From: Frateuria_A sp049727805
GTDB taxonomy: Bacteria > Pseudomonadota > Gammaproteobacteria > Xanthomonadales > Rhodanobacteraceae
Assembly (NCBI RefSeq): GCF_049727805.1
Contig: NZ_JBCNYA010000011.1
Location: forward strand, 57,529-121,528
DNA length: 64,000 bases
Direction: 5' to 3'
The notes below the pieces were generated by a model. The model was given only the letters and a program-made list of their open reading frames with translations. It did no database searches and was not told the origin of the DNA. This document shows positions 43,470-53,001 of this stretch, piece by piece. Numbering within the stretch: the stretch's first letter is position 1; each line of letters begins with the position of its first letter. Position numbers and translations under genes: made by a program.

Positions 43470-45026
43470 TCAGGGCTGCGCGTCGAAGCGGATCTCGTAG
43501 ATGTCCGAGCGGCCTCGCGACAGCTCGGGCCGCTTGCCGGAGAAGAGCAGCACGCCCGGCCGGCGCGGGTCGGTCGCCGGGCCCATCGCCCAGCCGCCGG
43601 CGGCGTTGATGCGTGCGTCCAGGCGCCGCAGCTGGTGGTAGCCGCCGTCGGCGCCGCGCACGGCGAACCACAGCTCGGCCGGATCGTTGTCCACGTCGGG
43701 GGCACGCGTGTAGATGAGCACGCGGCCGCCGTCCACGAAGGTGGCGTCGAACTCGTCCTGGGCGGTATTCACCTCGCCCGGCAGCGGCACGGCGGCCCGC
43801 CAGGCGCCCTCGTGGCGCGCGGCGAGAAAAAGATCGTGGCGCCCCGCGCCGCCGCGGCCATTGGTCGAAAACAGCAGATGGTTACCGTCCGCGGATGGTT
43901 ACCGTCCGCGGAAGGCGACGGCGCCCATTCGTCGCCGGCCGAGTTGATCGCCGGACCGGCGTTGCGCGGCGTGCCGAAGCGTCCGCTCGCCGGGTCGAAC
44001 GGCGCCGACCAGATGTCGTCCCCGCCCAGCCCGCCGGGGCGGTTGGAGAAGAACCACACGGCGCGCCCGTCCGCGCTGAAGGCCGGATCGAATTCGTTGG
44101 CCGGCGTGTCGAACGACACCGGCATCGGCGCGCTCCAGCGGCCTTGTTCGCGGCGGACCATCCAGATGTCCCAGCCACCCGGGCCACCGGGACGGTCGAC
44201 GCTGCCCCACAATTCGGTGTCGCCGTCGGGAGACACCGCCAGGCGCACTTCGGAATACCGGGTCGAGACCCGGTCGGGCAGGTGCAGCGTGGCCTCGCCG
44301 CTCAACGCCAGCCCGGGCGTGGCCGGTGCCGCTCGGAACGCCAGCACCTGGTCGGTGTAGGTCTCCACCAGGGCGCTGAACGGATGGCCGGACGCGTCAT
44401 AGAGCAACGCCCGGTGTTGCAGCACTTGATGCGGTATCGCCAGCGTGCCCGCGGCGTCGGTCGGCGCTGGCGCAGCACGCATCTCCCAGCCGGCGGGCAG
44501 CGGCGACCACAACAGCGTGGCCGCCAGCGTCTTGCGGCGGAAGTGCAGCGACCGCACCACTTTGCCGAATGGCGTATCGCTGCTGTCGAGCTCGCGGTTC
44601 ATCGCCGCGGTGAGGCGACCTGGCAGGTACCAGTTGTCCGCCTCGGACAACACGTGGTCGCCGCAGGCCAGTTGCACGCGGCGGTAGCGCACCGGCTCGT
44701 GTGCACCGATGGCCAATTGCGCGCGCAGGTCCGGCGGCAGCGGCTTGTCTTCGCCATGCACGCGACGCGCGAACACCGTGGCCGGCGAAGCCATGCGGTG
44801 CGCGCTGCACCAGCGCTCCAGCGTCAGAGTGGCGCTGTCGTGGCTGAGCAGGTCGGCATTGAGCGTCTGCAGCAGCGCCAGCGCCTCGGTGCGGGCCAGT
44901 GGCGTGTCCGGCCAGTCCACGGCAACGGCAGCGGCCGGGACCAGCAGGCCCAGCAGCAGCGTGGCCAGGCGTCGGACGCCTGGCCTGCGGAGGGCGCTTC
45001 GCCTTGGGGCGCAGTCGCGGTGCATG
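43470..45026 (-). pseudogene. PD40/TolB-type beta-propeller protein, frameshifted by a 17-bp tandem duplication
   Basis: The gene begins at ATG 45026 with a signal peptide (LATLLLGLLVPAAAVAV). It encodes a long N-terminal region and then PD40 propeller repeats (VRLAVSPDGDTELWGSVDRPGG, FDPAFSADGRAVWFFSNRPGG, GDEWAPSPSADGNH). After SADGNH the frame shifts. The unit ATGGTTACCGTCCGCGG occurs twice in direct tandem at 43878-43911. Removing one copy restores SADGNHLLFSTNGRGGAG and joins smoothly to the downstream frame (PLPGEVNTAQDEFDATFVDGG ... IYEIRFDAQP, stop at 43470). As it stands the product would be truncated with an aberrant tail. Full-length it would be a periplasmic protein of about 512 residues. 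Confidence 0.85.
43878..43911. repeat. 17-bp perfect tandem duplication
   Basis: Two adjacent copies of ATGGTTACCGTCCGCGG. The length is not a multiple of three, which causes the frameshift in the surrounding gene. Confidence 0.97.
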
Positions 45027-45066
45027 TGTCTTCCCGTGCAGTGACCGGACTGCGAGTGTAGCGGGG

Positions 45067-48000
45067 CTACACCTCCAGCCGATCCTGCGGCCGCGCCACC
45101 ACGGCGTACAGCGCCGGCATCAGGAACACGCTGATCAGCAACCGGGTGAACAGGCCGCTGACGATCACCAGCGCGAACGGCCGCTGCGTGTCGGTGCCCA
45201 CGCCGGTGGCCAGCGCCGCCGGCAGCAGGCCGAGCGCGGCGACCAGCGCGGTCATCATGATCGGGCGCAGGCGCAGGATCGCCGCCTCGCGGATCGCCTC
45301 GTCCAGCGGCGTGCCGTTGCGGCGCAGTTCGTTGACATAGGAGATGTACACCACCGCCGTCTGCACCGAGACGCCGAACAGCGCCAGGAAACCGATCCCC
45401 GAGGACACCGAGAACGGCGTGCCGGTAAGCCACAGCGCCACCAGACCGCCGACCGGCGCCGACAGCACCACGCCGAGCACGGTGATGAACGGGAACTTGA
45501 AGTTGCTGTACAGCGTGAACAGCAGCAGGAAGATCAGCGCCAGCGTCAGCGGCACGATCACGTTGAGCTGCGCGCGCGAGGCGGTGTACTCGGAGTACTC
45601 GCCGCCCCAGTCGGCGCGGTAGCCCTGCGGCAGCTTGACCTGCTTGCCGACCTGCGCCATCGCGTCTTCCACCGCGCCGGCCAGGTCGCGGCCTTCCACC
45701 GAGAACTGCACGCCGATGTAGCGCGAGTTGTTCTCGCGGTAGATGAAGGAAGCGCCGTCGGTGACGTGGATGTCCGCCAGCGTCCTGAGCGGGATCTGCT
45801 GGCCGCCGGGCGTGGCGACCAGGATGTCCCCGATCGCCTGCGGATCGTCGCGGTAGGCCTTGTCCAGCCGCACCACCAGGTCGAACTGCTTCTCGCCCTG
45901 GATTACCTGCGTGGCCACGTCGCCGCCGATGGCGGTGGTGATCAGCCCGTTGAGGTCGTCCACGTTGAGGCCGTAGCGGGCGATCGCGGCGCGGTCGATG
46001 ACGATGCTGAGGGACGGCTGCCCGAGCTCCTGCACCAGCGACACGTCGTGGATGCCGCGCACGTGCTCGAGCACGTGCTTGATCGCCTTGCCCTTCTTCT
46101 GCAGCGTGTCCAGGTCCGACCCGAACACCTTCACCGCCAGCGCGCTCTTCAGGCCCGTCTCGGCCTCGTCCACCGCGTCCTCGGCCGGCTGCGTGTAGTT
46201 GAAGATGATGCCGGGGAAGGCCTGGAGCTTCCTGTTGATCGCGGCGATCAGCTCGGGCTTGGTGCGGTAGGCGCCGCGCCACTCGGAGTACGGCTTGAGC
46301 GCGACGTAGAACTCGACGTTGAAGAAGCCGGTGGCGTCGGTGCCGTCATCCGGGCGACCCAGCTCCGAGGCGACCGTGGTGACCTCCGGGAACGAGTGCA
46401 GGATCTCCCGGATCTGCGGGGTGATTTTCGCCGACTCGTCGAACGAGATGGTGTAGGGCATGGTCGCGCGCACCCACAGCGCGCCCTCGTCCAGGTGCGG
46501 CATGAACTCGGCGCCGATGCCGGGGATCAGCAGCAGCGAGGCGCCCAGCAGCAGGGCCGAGGCGACGATGGTGCCGCGCGCGTGCGCCAGGCAGACGTCG
46601 AGTCCCCTGGCATAGGCCGACTTGATCGCCTCGAAGATCGCGTTGCGCCGCTCGCGCACGCCCTTGCGCATGAACCAGGAGCACAGCACCGGCAGCAGCG
46701 TCAGCGTGACGATCAGCGAGCCGACCAGCGCGAACACCATGGTGTCGGCCATCGGCTTGAACAGCGTGCCGGACGGGCCGGACAGCACGTAGATCGGCAG
46801 GAAGCTCACCACGATCACCGCCACCGCGTAGAACAGTGGCCGGTCCACCTCGGCGGCCGCGTCGCGGATGATCTCGACGACGTCGAACTTCTCGCCCTGC
46901 CGGTCGGCGAGCTGCCGGTAGATGTTCTCCACCATCACCACCGCCGCGTCGACCAGGATGCCGAAGTCGACCGCGCCGATCGACAGCAGGTTGGCCGAGG
47001 CGCCCTGCAGGTCCAGGCAGGTGAAGGCGAACAGCAGCGCGAGCGGGATGGTGGCCGCCACGATCAGGCCGGCGCGCACGTCGTAGAGGAAGAAGATCAG
47101 CACCACGACCACCAGCAGCATGCCGCGCACCAGGTTCTCGCGGACGATACGCGTGGTCAGCGCGACCAGGTCGCTGCGGTCGTAGAACGGGTGGATCCTG
47201 ATGTCGCTCGGCAGGACGTGTTCGTTGAGCTCCTTCGTCTTCGCCTCGACGCGCCTGAGCACGTCCTGGGTCTTCTCGCCGGTGCGCAGCGAGATCACGC
47301 CTTCCACCGCATCGTCCTGGTTCTCATAGCCGAACTCGCCCAGCCGCGGCGCGATGCCGATGGCGACGCGGCCGACGTCCCTGACCAGCACCGGCTTGCC
47401 GTCGTGCACGGCCAGCACCACGTTGCCGATGTCCTCCAGCGAGCGCAGGCGGCCTTCGCCGCGCACGTAGTAGAACTGCCCGCCCTGCGAGTAGAAGCCG
47501 CCGCCGGCATTGGCGTTGTTCGCCGCGAGCGCGGCCTGCACCTGCGTCGCGGTGAGTCCGGTGCCGGCGAGCTTCACCGGATCGAGCAGCACCTGGTACT
47601 GCATCGTGCCGCCGCCGAAGCCGGAGTCGTCCGCCACGCCGGGCACGGCGCGGTACTGCGGTTCGATCACCCAGTCCTCGAAGGTTTTCAGTTCCGCCGG
47701 CGTGCGGTCGGAGCTCTCGAGCACGTAGCGGTAGATCAGCCCCGAGGGCGAGGACATCGGCGAGACCGACGGCACGGTGCCGTCGGGCAGTTCCAGGTCG
47801 CCGATGCGGTTGAACACTTCCTGGCGGTCGAGCTGGTAGTCGCTGCCGCCGGCGAAGTTGAGCGTCACGTCCGACAGGCCGTACAGCGACACCGAGCGCG
47901 TGCTGGTGGTCCTGGGGATGCCGGTCATGCCGCGCTCGACCGGCACCGTGATCAGCCGCTCGACTTCCTCGGCGGTGTGGCCGGGCCACTGCGTGACGAT

Positions 48001-48186
48001 GTCCACGCTGGGCGGCGACAGGTCCGGATAGGCGTCCACCGGCAGGCGCTGCAGCGCGCGGATGCCGGCGCCGACCAGCACCAGCGTCAGCAGCGCAACC
48101 AGCAGGCGCTGGCCCAGCGAGGCACCGACCAGGCGGTTCATCAGCGACGCCGAGCGTGGCGGCATCGGAGGCAGGTGATCGCTCAT
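45067..48186 (-). CDS. RND efflux pump, CzcA/heavy-metal-efflux type
   Basis: 1039 residues with twelve membrane helices and two large periplasmic loops. The TM4 proton-relay motif DFGILVDAAVVMVEN keeps the Asp-Asp-Glu pattern of HME-RND pumps (DFG..VDGAV..VEN), with Gly replaced by Ala. Other family hallmarks include RLPVDAYPDLSPPSVDIVTQWPG, ERLITVPVERGMTGIP and GFLALFGVSVQTAVVYISYV. CusA-type pumps use methionine pairs for Cu/Ag; none is obvious here, so Zn, Co or Ni, or a non-metal substrate, is as likely. ATGA overlap with the adaptor gene upstream. Downstream, 40 bases to the broken beta-propeller gene. Confidence 0.92.
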   Translation of the reverse strand: MSDHLPPMPPRSASLMNRLVGASLGQRLLVALLTLVLVGAGIRALQRLPVDAYPDLSPPSVDIVTQWPGHTAEEVERLITVPVERGMTGIPRTTSTRSVSLYGLSDVTLNFAGGSDYQLDRQEVFNRIGDLELPDGTVPSVSPMSSPSGLIYRYVLESSDRTPAELKTFEDWVIEPQYRAVPGVADDSGFGGGTMQYQVLLDPVKLAGTGLTATQVQAALAANNANAGGGFYSQGGQFYYVRGEGRLRSLEDIGNVVLAVHDGKPVLVRDVGRVAIGIAPRLGEFGYENQDDAVEGVISLRTGEKTQDVLRRVEAKTKELNEHVLPSDIRIHPFYDRSDLVALTTRIVRENLVRGMLLVVVVLIFFLYDVRAGLIVAATIPLALLFAFTCLDLQGASANLLSIGAVDFGILVDAAVVMVENIYRQLADRQGEKFDVVEIIRDAAAEVDRPLFYAVAVIVVSFLPIYVLSGPSGTLFKPMADTMVFALVGSLIVTLTLLPVLCSWFMRKGVRERRNAIFEAIKSAYARGLDVCLAHARGTIVASALLLGASLLLIPGIGAEFMPHLDEGALWVRATMPYTISFDESAKITPQIREILHSFPEVTTVASELGRPDDGTDATGFFNVEFYVALKPYSEWRGAYRTKPELIAAINRKLQAFPGIIFNYTQPAEDAVDEAETGLKSALAVKVFGSDLDTLQKKGKAIKHVLEHVRGIHDVSLVQELGQPSLSIVIDRAAIARYGLNVDDLNGLITTAIGGDVATQVIQGEKQFDLVVRLDKAYRDDPQAIGDILVATPGGQQIPLRTLADIHVTDGASFIYRENNSRYIGVQFSVEGRDLAGAVEDAMAQVGKQVKLPQGYRADWGGEYSEYTASRAQLNVIVPLTLALIFLLLFTLYSNFKFPFITVLGVVLSAPVGGLVALWLTGTPFSVSSGIGFLALFGVSVQTAVVYISYVNELRRNGTPLDEAIREAAILRLRPIMMTALVAALGLLPAALATGVGTDTQRPFALVIVSGLFTRLLISVFLMPALYAVVARPQDRLEV

Positions 48187-49352
48187 TGGCTTTGCATGAA
48201 CTGGACGAACAGGCCGCCCTGCGCCACCACCTGTTCACCGGCCTTGAGGCCCGCGGACACCTGGTAGCGGTCGCCGGCGCGGTAGCCCAGCGTCACGCGG
48301 CGCCGCGCGAAGCTGCCGTCGCGCTGCGCGACGTAGACGAACGGCAGGTTCTCATCGTCGCGCAGGACCGCCGACACCGGCACCAGCAGGCCGCGCTCGG
48401 CCTGGCGCGACCGGATGCGCACGCGCACGTACATCTGCTTCTTGAGCAGCCCCTTCGCGTTGTCCACGCGCACGCGCACCGGCACCGCGCGCGTGTCCGG
48501 GTCGACCACCGCGCCGATGTTGTCCACCGTGCCCTGCAGCGCGCCGGCGCTGCCGGCCTCGATATCGGCCGGATCGCCGAGGCGTACTGCGGCCAGTTCG
48601 GCGGGCGACACCTGCGCCATCACCCACATGCGCGAGAGGTCGGCGACGGTGAAGCAGGCGGTGCTGCCGGCCTGCAGCAACTGGCCGGGCGTGATCAGCT
48701 TCTCCGCCACGGTGCCGGCGACCGGCGCGCGGATTACCGCCTCGACGTGTGCCAGCGGCTTGCCGGACTGGAGCGCCTTGATCGTCTGCGGATCGGCGTC
48801 GAGCGCGAGCAGCGCCTGCCGTGCGGCGTCGCGATCGGCATCGGCGCTCGCAGCGTCGGTCAGGGCTTGCTCCAGTTCGCGCCGTGGCAGGCCTTCGTGC
48901 GCGCCCAGGTCGCGGTCGGCATCGGCCAGGCGGCGCGTGTTGCGGGCGGCGACCAGCGCCTTGGCGTAGGCGCCGACGGCGGCGGCGTAGTCGGGCGAAT
49001 TGACCCGCGCCAGCGGCTGTCCCTTGTCGACGTGCTGGCCGGCGCTCACCAGCAGTTGCGTGACCGGGCCGGAGAACGGCGCCAGCACGCTGGTCGCCTG
49101 GTCGTTGTCGAAATCGACCACGCCGGTCGCCTCGATCGCCTTGTGGAACGGTGCCGCGGCGATCGCGGCGAGCGTGACGTGCTGGCGTTGCGCGGCGGTC
49201 AGCGTGGCGTTGTGCGGCGTGTCGGCAGACGGCGCGGGCTTGTCCGTGGACGAGCCGCAGCCGCCGAGCAGGCCGGCCATGGCCAGCATGGTGGCGGCGA
49301 TGAGCGCGCGTACCGGACGCCGCGGCAACCTGCGAGCGCGGTCAGTGTTCAT
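48183..49352 (-). CDS. RND periplasmic adaptor lipoprotein
   Basis: 389 residues. Lipoprotein signal with lipobox LLGGC near residue 32. The membrane-fusion-protein architecture is visible: a barrel-sandwich hybrid (APFSGPVTQLLVSAGQHVDKGQPLARV), an alpha-helical hairpin (residues 110-175), IRAPVAGTVAEKLITPGQLLQAG, then beta-barrel and membrane-proximal domains (VPVSAVLRDDENLPFVYV, GLKAGEQVVAQGGLF). It bridges the pump and outer-membrane factor encoded on either side. The start overlaps the end of the outer-membrane factor gene by 11 bases. No His- or Met-rich metal site is seen. Confidence 0.92.
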   Translation of the reverse strand: MNTDRARRLPRRPVRALIAATMLAMAGLLGGCGSSTDKPAPSADTPHNATLTAAQRQHVTLAAIAAAPFHKAIEATGVVDFDNDQATSVLAPFSGPVTQLLVSAGQHVDKGQPLARVNSPDYAAAVGAYAKALVAARNTRRLADADRDLGAHEGLPRRELEQALTDAASADADRDAARQALLALDADPQTIKALQSGKPLAHVEAVIRAPVAGTVAEKLITPGQLLQAGSTACFTVADLSRMWVMAQVSPAELAAVRLGDPADIEAGSAGALQGTVDNIGAVVDPDTRAVPVRVRVDNAKGLLKKQMYVRVRIRSRQAERGLLVPVSAVLRDDENLPFVYVAQRDGSFARRRVTLGYRAGDRYQVSAGLKAGEQVVAQGGLFVQFMQSQ

Positions 49353-50865
49353 GGTCACCCCTGGTTGAAGTCGTATCGGCCGCGGTGACGGGAGCGTCCC
49401 CGTCCTGCGCCAGGTCGGCGCGGTGCCACCAGCCACCGCCGAGCGCCTGGAACAGCGCCACCGTGTCGGCGTAGCGGCTGGCCTGTGCCTGCACCAGGCC
49501 GATGCGCGCCTGCAGCGCGGCCTGCTCGGCGCCGAGCACGGCGAGGTAGCCGGCATAGCCGTCCTTCCATTGCCGTTGCGAGAGATCCAGCGTGACGCGC
49601 GCGGCCTTGTCGGCGGCCGTGGCAGCCTGCAGCGCCTGCGCGTCCTGCTGCAGCGCGGTCAGCGTGTCGGCGACATCCTCGAACGCGGCCAGCACCGTGC
49701 TGCGGTATTGCTCGGCCGCCTGCGTGTAGGCGGCCTTGGCGGCGCGCTCCTGATGCTTCAGCGAGCCGCCCTCGAACACCGGCGCGGCCAGCTCGGCGCC
49801 CAGCCCCCAGAAGCCGGTGCCCGACTTGAACAACTGGCCGATCGCCAGCGCCGTGCTGCCGGCGTCGGCGCTCAGCGTGAGGTTGGGCAGCCGGTTGGCG
49901 ATGGCGACGCCGACCTGCGCACTGGCCGCATGCAGGTTGGCCTGCGCCTGCAGCACGTCCGGCCGCTGCGCGACCAGCGTCGAGGGCAGGCTGAGCGGCA
50001 GCTCCTGCGGCAGTTGCAGGCCGGCGAGGTCGAACGTCACGGCCGCGCCCTCGCTGGGAAAGCGGCCGGCGAGCACGGCCAGCCGGTGCTGCTGCTGCGC
50101 CAGTTGCGTGCGCAGCGCCGGCAGCGAGGCGTTTACCTGCGCCAGCTGGGTTTCCTGCGCGGCCACGTCCAGCCGTCCGATGTAACCCTTGGCCAGTTGG
50201 TAGCGCATGATCGAGAGCACGTGCGCATTGATGCCGGCCAGTTCCTGCGTGGCCTTGAGCTGCTCGCGCAGCGAGGCGACCTGGATCGCGGTGACCGCCA
50301 CGTTGGCGCCGAGCGCGATGTCGGTGGCGATCATCTCGTAGCGCGCGGCCTGCGCCTGCGCTTCGAGTGATTCGACCGTGCGCCGGTTCAAGCCGAACAC
50401 GTCGGGCATGTAGGACACGCTCACCTGCGCCGTGAGCAGGTTGTACAGCGAGGCGTTGGAGCTGGGCACCGGTGCCAGTGCGCCGGGCGGATCCTGCTGG
50501 CGGTTGGCCGAGACGCCCACGCCGACGCTGGGGTAGTAGGCGCCGCGGCCGGCCAGCGCGGTTTCCCGCGCCGAGAGCAACGCGGCCTGCGCGGCCTTGA
50601 GATCCGGGTTGCTGGCCAGCGCCTGCTTGATCAGCGCATCCAGTGGCTGCGAGTGGAACAGTTGCCACCACTGGGCGGGCATGTCGCCGCCGCGCTCGAA
50701 ATGCTGCGACTCGCCGCCCTGCACGCCCGCGCTGGCGGCCGTCGTTTCCACCGGCGTGGCGGTGTAGCTGCGGACGGACGGTGCCGCGGGACGCTGGAAG
50801 TCCGGGCCCACTGCGCATCCGGCCAGCAGCAGCGAGGCCAGCACGGCAGCGGACGGCTTGATCAT
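49342..50865 (-). CDS. NodT/TolC-family outer-membrane efflux lipoprotein
   Basis: 507 residues. Lipobox LLLAGCAVGPDF with Cys at residue 17, typical of CusC/OprM-type channels. Two repeats of the outer-membrane efflux domain follow, with characteristic FHSQPLDALIKQALASNPDLKAAQAALLSAR and SLPSTLVAQRPDVLQAQANLHAASAQVGVA segments. The tail ends TRGDHEH. First gene of the outer-membrane factor-adaptor-pump operon. Confidence 0.93.
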   Translation of the reverse strand: MIKPSAAVLASLLLAGCAVGPDFQRPAAPSVRSYTATPVETTAASAGVQGGESQHFERGGDMPAQWWQLFHSQPLDALIKQALASNPDLKAAQAALLSARETALAGRGAYYPSVGVGVSANRQQDPPGALAPVPSSNASLYNLLTAQVSVSYMPDVFGLNRRTVESLEAQAQAARYEMIATDIALGANVAVTAIQVASLREQLKATQELAGINAHVLSIMRYQLAKGYIGRLDVAAQETQLAQVNASLPALRTQLAQQQHRLAVLAGRFPSEGAAVTFDLAGLQLPQELPLSLPSTLVAQRPDVLQAQANLHAASAQVGVAIANRLPNLTLSADAGSTALAIGQLFKSGTGFWGLGAELAAPVFEGGSLKHQERAAKAAYTQAAEQYRSTVLAAFEDVADTLTALQQDAQALQAATAADKAARVTLDLSQRQWKDGYAGYLAVLGAEQAALQARIGLVQAQASRYADTVALFQALGGGWWHRADLAQDGDAPVTAADTTSTRGDHEH

Positions 50866-51071
50866 GCGGCGGATCTTCGGAGGGATAGAAGTCCGAAACG
50901 ATATAACGTTGCAGGGTGGTCACGGCATGCCGGAAGTCATGCGTGTGAGCGAAAGTTCTTGCGTGGCGCGGCATGGTGAGGCCGCCAAGGAAGCGAATCT
51001 GCCGATGGTGACCCTATAAAGCAGAGTCCGCTTGGATTGGGCGTCGGGCGAGCCCCGGCCCCTCACCCCAA

Positions 51072-51094
51072 CCCTCTCCCCGGAGGGGAGAGGG
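51072..51094. repeat. Perfect 10-bp hairpin between trpE and the efflux operon
   Basis: CCCTCTCCCC-GGA-GGGGAGAGGG, without a T-run on either side. It lies in the 282-base gap 50866-51147, in which no gene is seen. It could act as a barrier between trpE and the efflux operon or be a common intergenic palindrome. Confidence 0.55.
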
Positions 51095-51147
51095 AGCTAG
51101 CTCTGGGCATGCGTGGAGTTTCCGGCCAGGCGGCGCGGCGGCGGCTT

Positions 51148-52623
51148 TCAGAGGCCCTTGGCCGCCTGCGCCACGGCGCGGAACAGTGCTCGTCCCTTGT
51201 TCATCGTCTCCTCCCATTCGGCCGCCGGATCGGAGTCGTAGACGATGCCTGCGCCGGCCTGCACGTGCAGGCGGCCGTCCTGGATCACCGCGGTGCGGAT
51301 GGCGATGGCAGTGTCGGCGTCGCCCCACCAGCCGATCCAGCCGATCGCGCCGGCGTAGATGTTGCGCTTGTAGGGTTCGAGCTCCTGGATGATTTCCAGC
51401 GCACGGATCTTCGGCGCGCCGGAGAGCGTGCCGGCGGGAAAGGTGGCCTTGAGCACGTCCATGTAGGAAAGGTCCGGGCGCGCCCTGCCCTGCACCTGCG
51501 AGACGATGTGCATGACGTGCGAGTAGCGCTCGATCACGAACGACTCGCTCACCTCGACCGAGCCCGTTTCGCTGATCCGGCCGATGTCGTTGCGTCCCAG
51601 GTCGATCAGCATGACGTGTTCGGCGCGTTCCTTCGGGTCGGCCAGCAGCTCGGCCTCCAGCGCGCGGTCCTCTTCCTCCGTCGCACCGCGCTTGCGCGTG
51701 CCGGCCAGCGGACGCACCACCACCTTGCCGTCCTTCAGGCGCGCCAGGATTTCCGGCGAGGAGCCGACGATCTGCGTGGCGCCGAGGTCGACGAAGTACA
51801 TGTACGGCGAGGGATTGAGCGCGCGCAGCGCGCGGTACACGTCCACCGGCCGCGCGTTGAAGCCCACCGAGAGGCGCTGCGAGGGCACCACCTGGAAGAT
51901 GTCGCCGGCGCGGATGTACTCCTTGGCCTTCTCCACCATCGCCTCGAACTCGGGCCTGGTGAAGGAGGACGTGAAGTCGCCCTCGTCCAGCGCGACGGAC
52001 TGGTTGAGCTGCGGATACGACGCGCCGCCCTGGCGCAGGCGGTAGACCAGCGCGTCGAGCCGCCGCTGCGCCTGCGCGTAGGCCTGCGGCTGCGAAGGGT
52101 CGGCGTGCACGATCAGGTACAGGCGCCCCTTGAGGTTGTCGAACACTGCGACTTCCTCGGCCAGCATCAGCAGCACGTCGGGCGTGCCCAGCTCGTCGGG
52201 ACGGTCCCACTGCGCCAGCCGCGGCTCGATGTAGCCGATCGTCTCGAAGCCGAAATAACCGACCAGGCCGCCGGTGAAGGCCGGCAGTTCCGGCAGGCGC
52301 GGCACGTCGTACTGCGCGCGCAGCTTTTCGATCTCGCCCAGCGGATCGTCGAGGTGGCGCCTCTCGACCACTTCGCCCGCATCCTCCACCTCCAGTTCGT
52401 GCCCGCGCAGGCGGTACACGCGCTTCGCCGGGAGGCCGATGATCGAATGGCGTCCCCAGGTGGCGCCGCCCTCGACCGATTCGAACAGGAAGGTGTACGG
52501 GCCGTCGGCAAGCTTCAGGTACACCGACAGCGGCGTGTCGAGGTCGGAGAACACCTCGCGCACCAGCGGGATGCGCGTGTGGCCTTCGGCAGCCAGCGCG
52601 TCGAACGATTCTCGGGAGATCAC
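51148..52623 (-). CDS. trpE: Anthranilate synthase component I
   Basis: 491 residues from a GTG at 52623 (VISRESFDALAAEGHTRIPLVREV). The N-terminal part contains the tryptophan feedback site region (SVYLKLADGPYTFLFESVEGG). The chorismate-binding half carries DIFQVVPSQR, PLAGTRKRGATEEED, HVMLIDLGRNDIGRI, VQGRARPDLSYMDVLKATFPAGTLSGAPKIRA-type motifs and QAGAGIVYDSDP. An in-frame ATG at 52683 would add 20 residues without family similarity or a ribosome site, so the GTG was preferred. Its partner trpG is 36 kb away. Confidence 0.95.
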   Translation of the reverse strand: MISRESFDALAAEGHTRIPLVREVFSDLDTPLSVYLKLADGPYTFLFESVEGGATWGRHSIIGLPAKRVYRLRGHELEVEDAGEVVERRHLDDPLGEIEKLRAQYDVPRLPELPAFTGGLVGYFGFETIGYIEPRLAQWDRPDELGTPDVLLMLAEEVAVFDNLKGRLYLIVHADPSQPQAYAQAQRRLDALVYRLRQGGASYPQLNQSVALDEGDFTSSFTRPEFEAMVEKAKEYIRAGDIFQVVPSQRLSVGFNARPVDVYRALRALNPSPYMYFVDLGATQIVGSSPEILARLKDGKVVVRPLAGTRKRGATEEEDRALEAELLADPKERAEHVMLIDLGRNDIGRISETGSVEVSESFVIERYSHVMHIVSQVQGRARPDLSYMDVLKATFPAGTLSGAPKIRALEIIQELEPYKRNIYAGAIGWIGWWGDADTAIAIRTAVIQDGRLHVQAGAGIVYDSDPAAEWEETMNKGRALFRAVAQAAKGL

Positions 52624-53001
52624 GGGCGCGATTCGCGATGGGAACGGCCCATCAAGATAGCAGTCCATCGCCGCCGTTGGCATCGAGGCAGGCGAGGCTT
52701 GCGGCGCGAAAAGCCGTCCGCTTAATCTTGCGGACAGGGAAGGGGGAACAGCGTGGATCGTTGCGACATGAAGCTCTCCGGCTTACGGGCCGGGGCGATG
52801 GACGGCGGCGCCTCGTCGCGCGCCGCTCCGACGTCTTCATCCATGAACGGGCGCGTGCAACACCGCCCGCTCTCCGGCGCGCGCGGCGCCGCCGGAACCG
52901 GCTGAAACCACCGACCTGCACCGCCCGCGACACACGCAGGCGCGGGCGGCTGCGCGCCAACGAACGGGAAGTTCAAGCAACCACACCACGAGGGGAATCC
53001 G
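52624..53001. other. Divergent intergenic region between trpE and the GYF-pilin gene
   Basis: About 378 bases with no firm gene. It contains a 50-codon frame (52753-52905, GTG start, AGGGGG six bases upstream) beginning VDRCDMKLSGLRAG. It is not conserved in any family I recognise and is probably fortuitous. Promoters for both neighbours must lie here; no trp leader peptide was found. Confidence 0.4.

Noticed and set aside
52753..52905. 50-codon frame with a good ribosome site between trpE and the GYF-pilin gene, considered as a trp leader peptide
   Set aside because: It runs away from trpE, has no Trp codons and no attenuator hairpin; more likely fortuitous.
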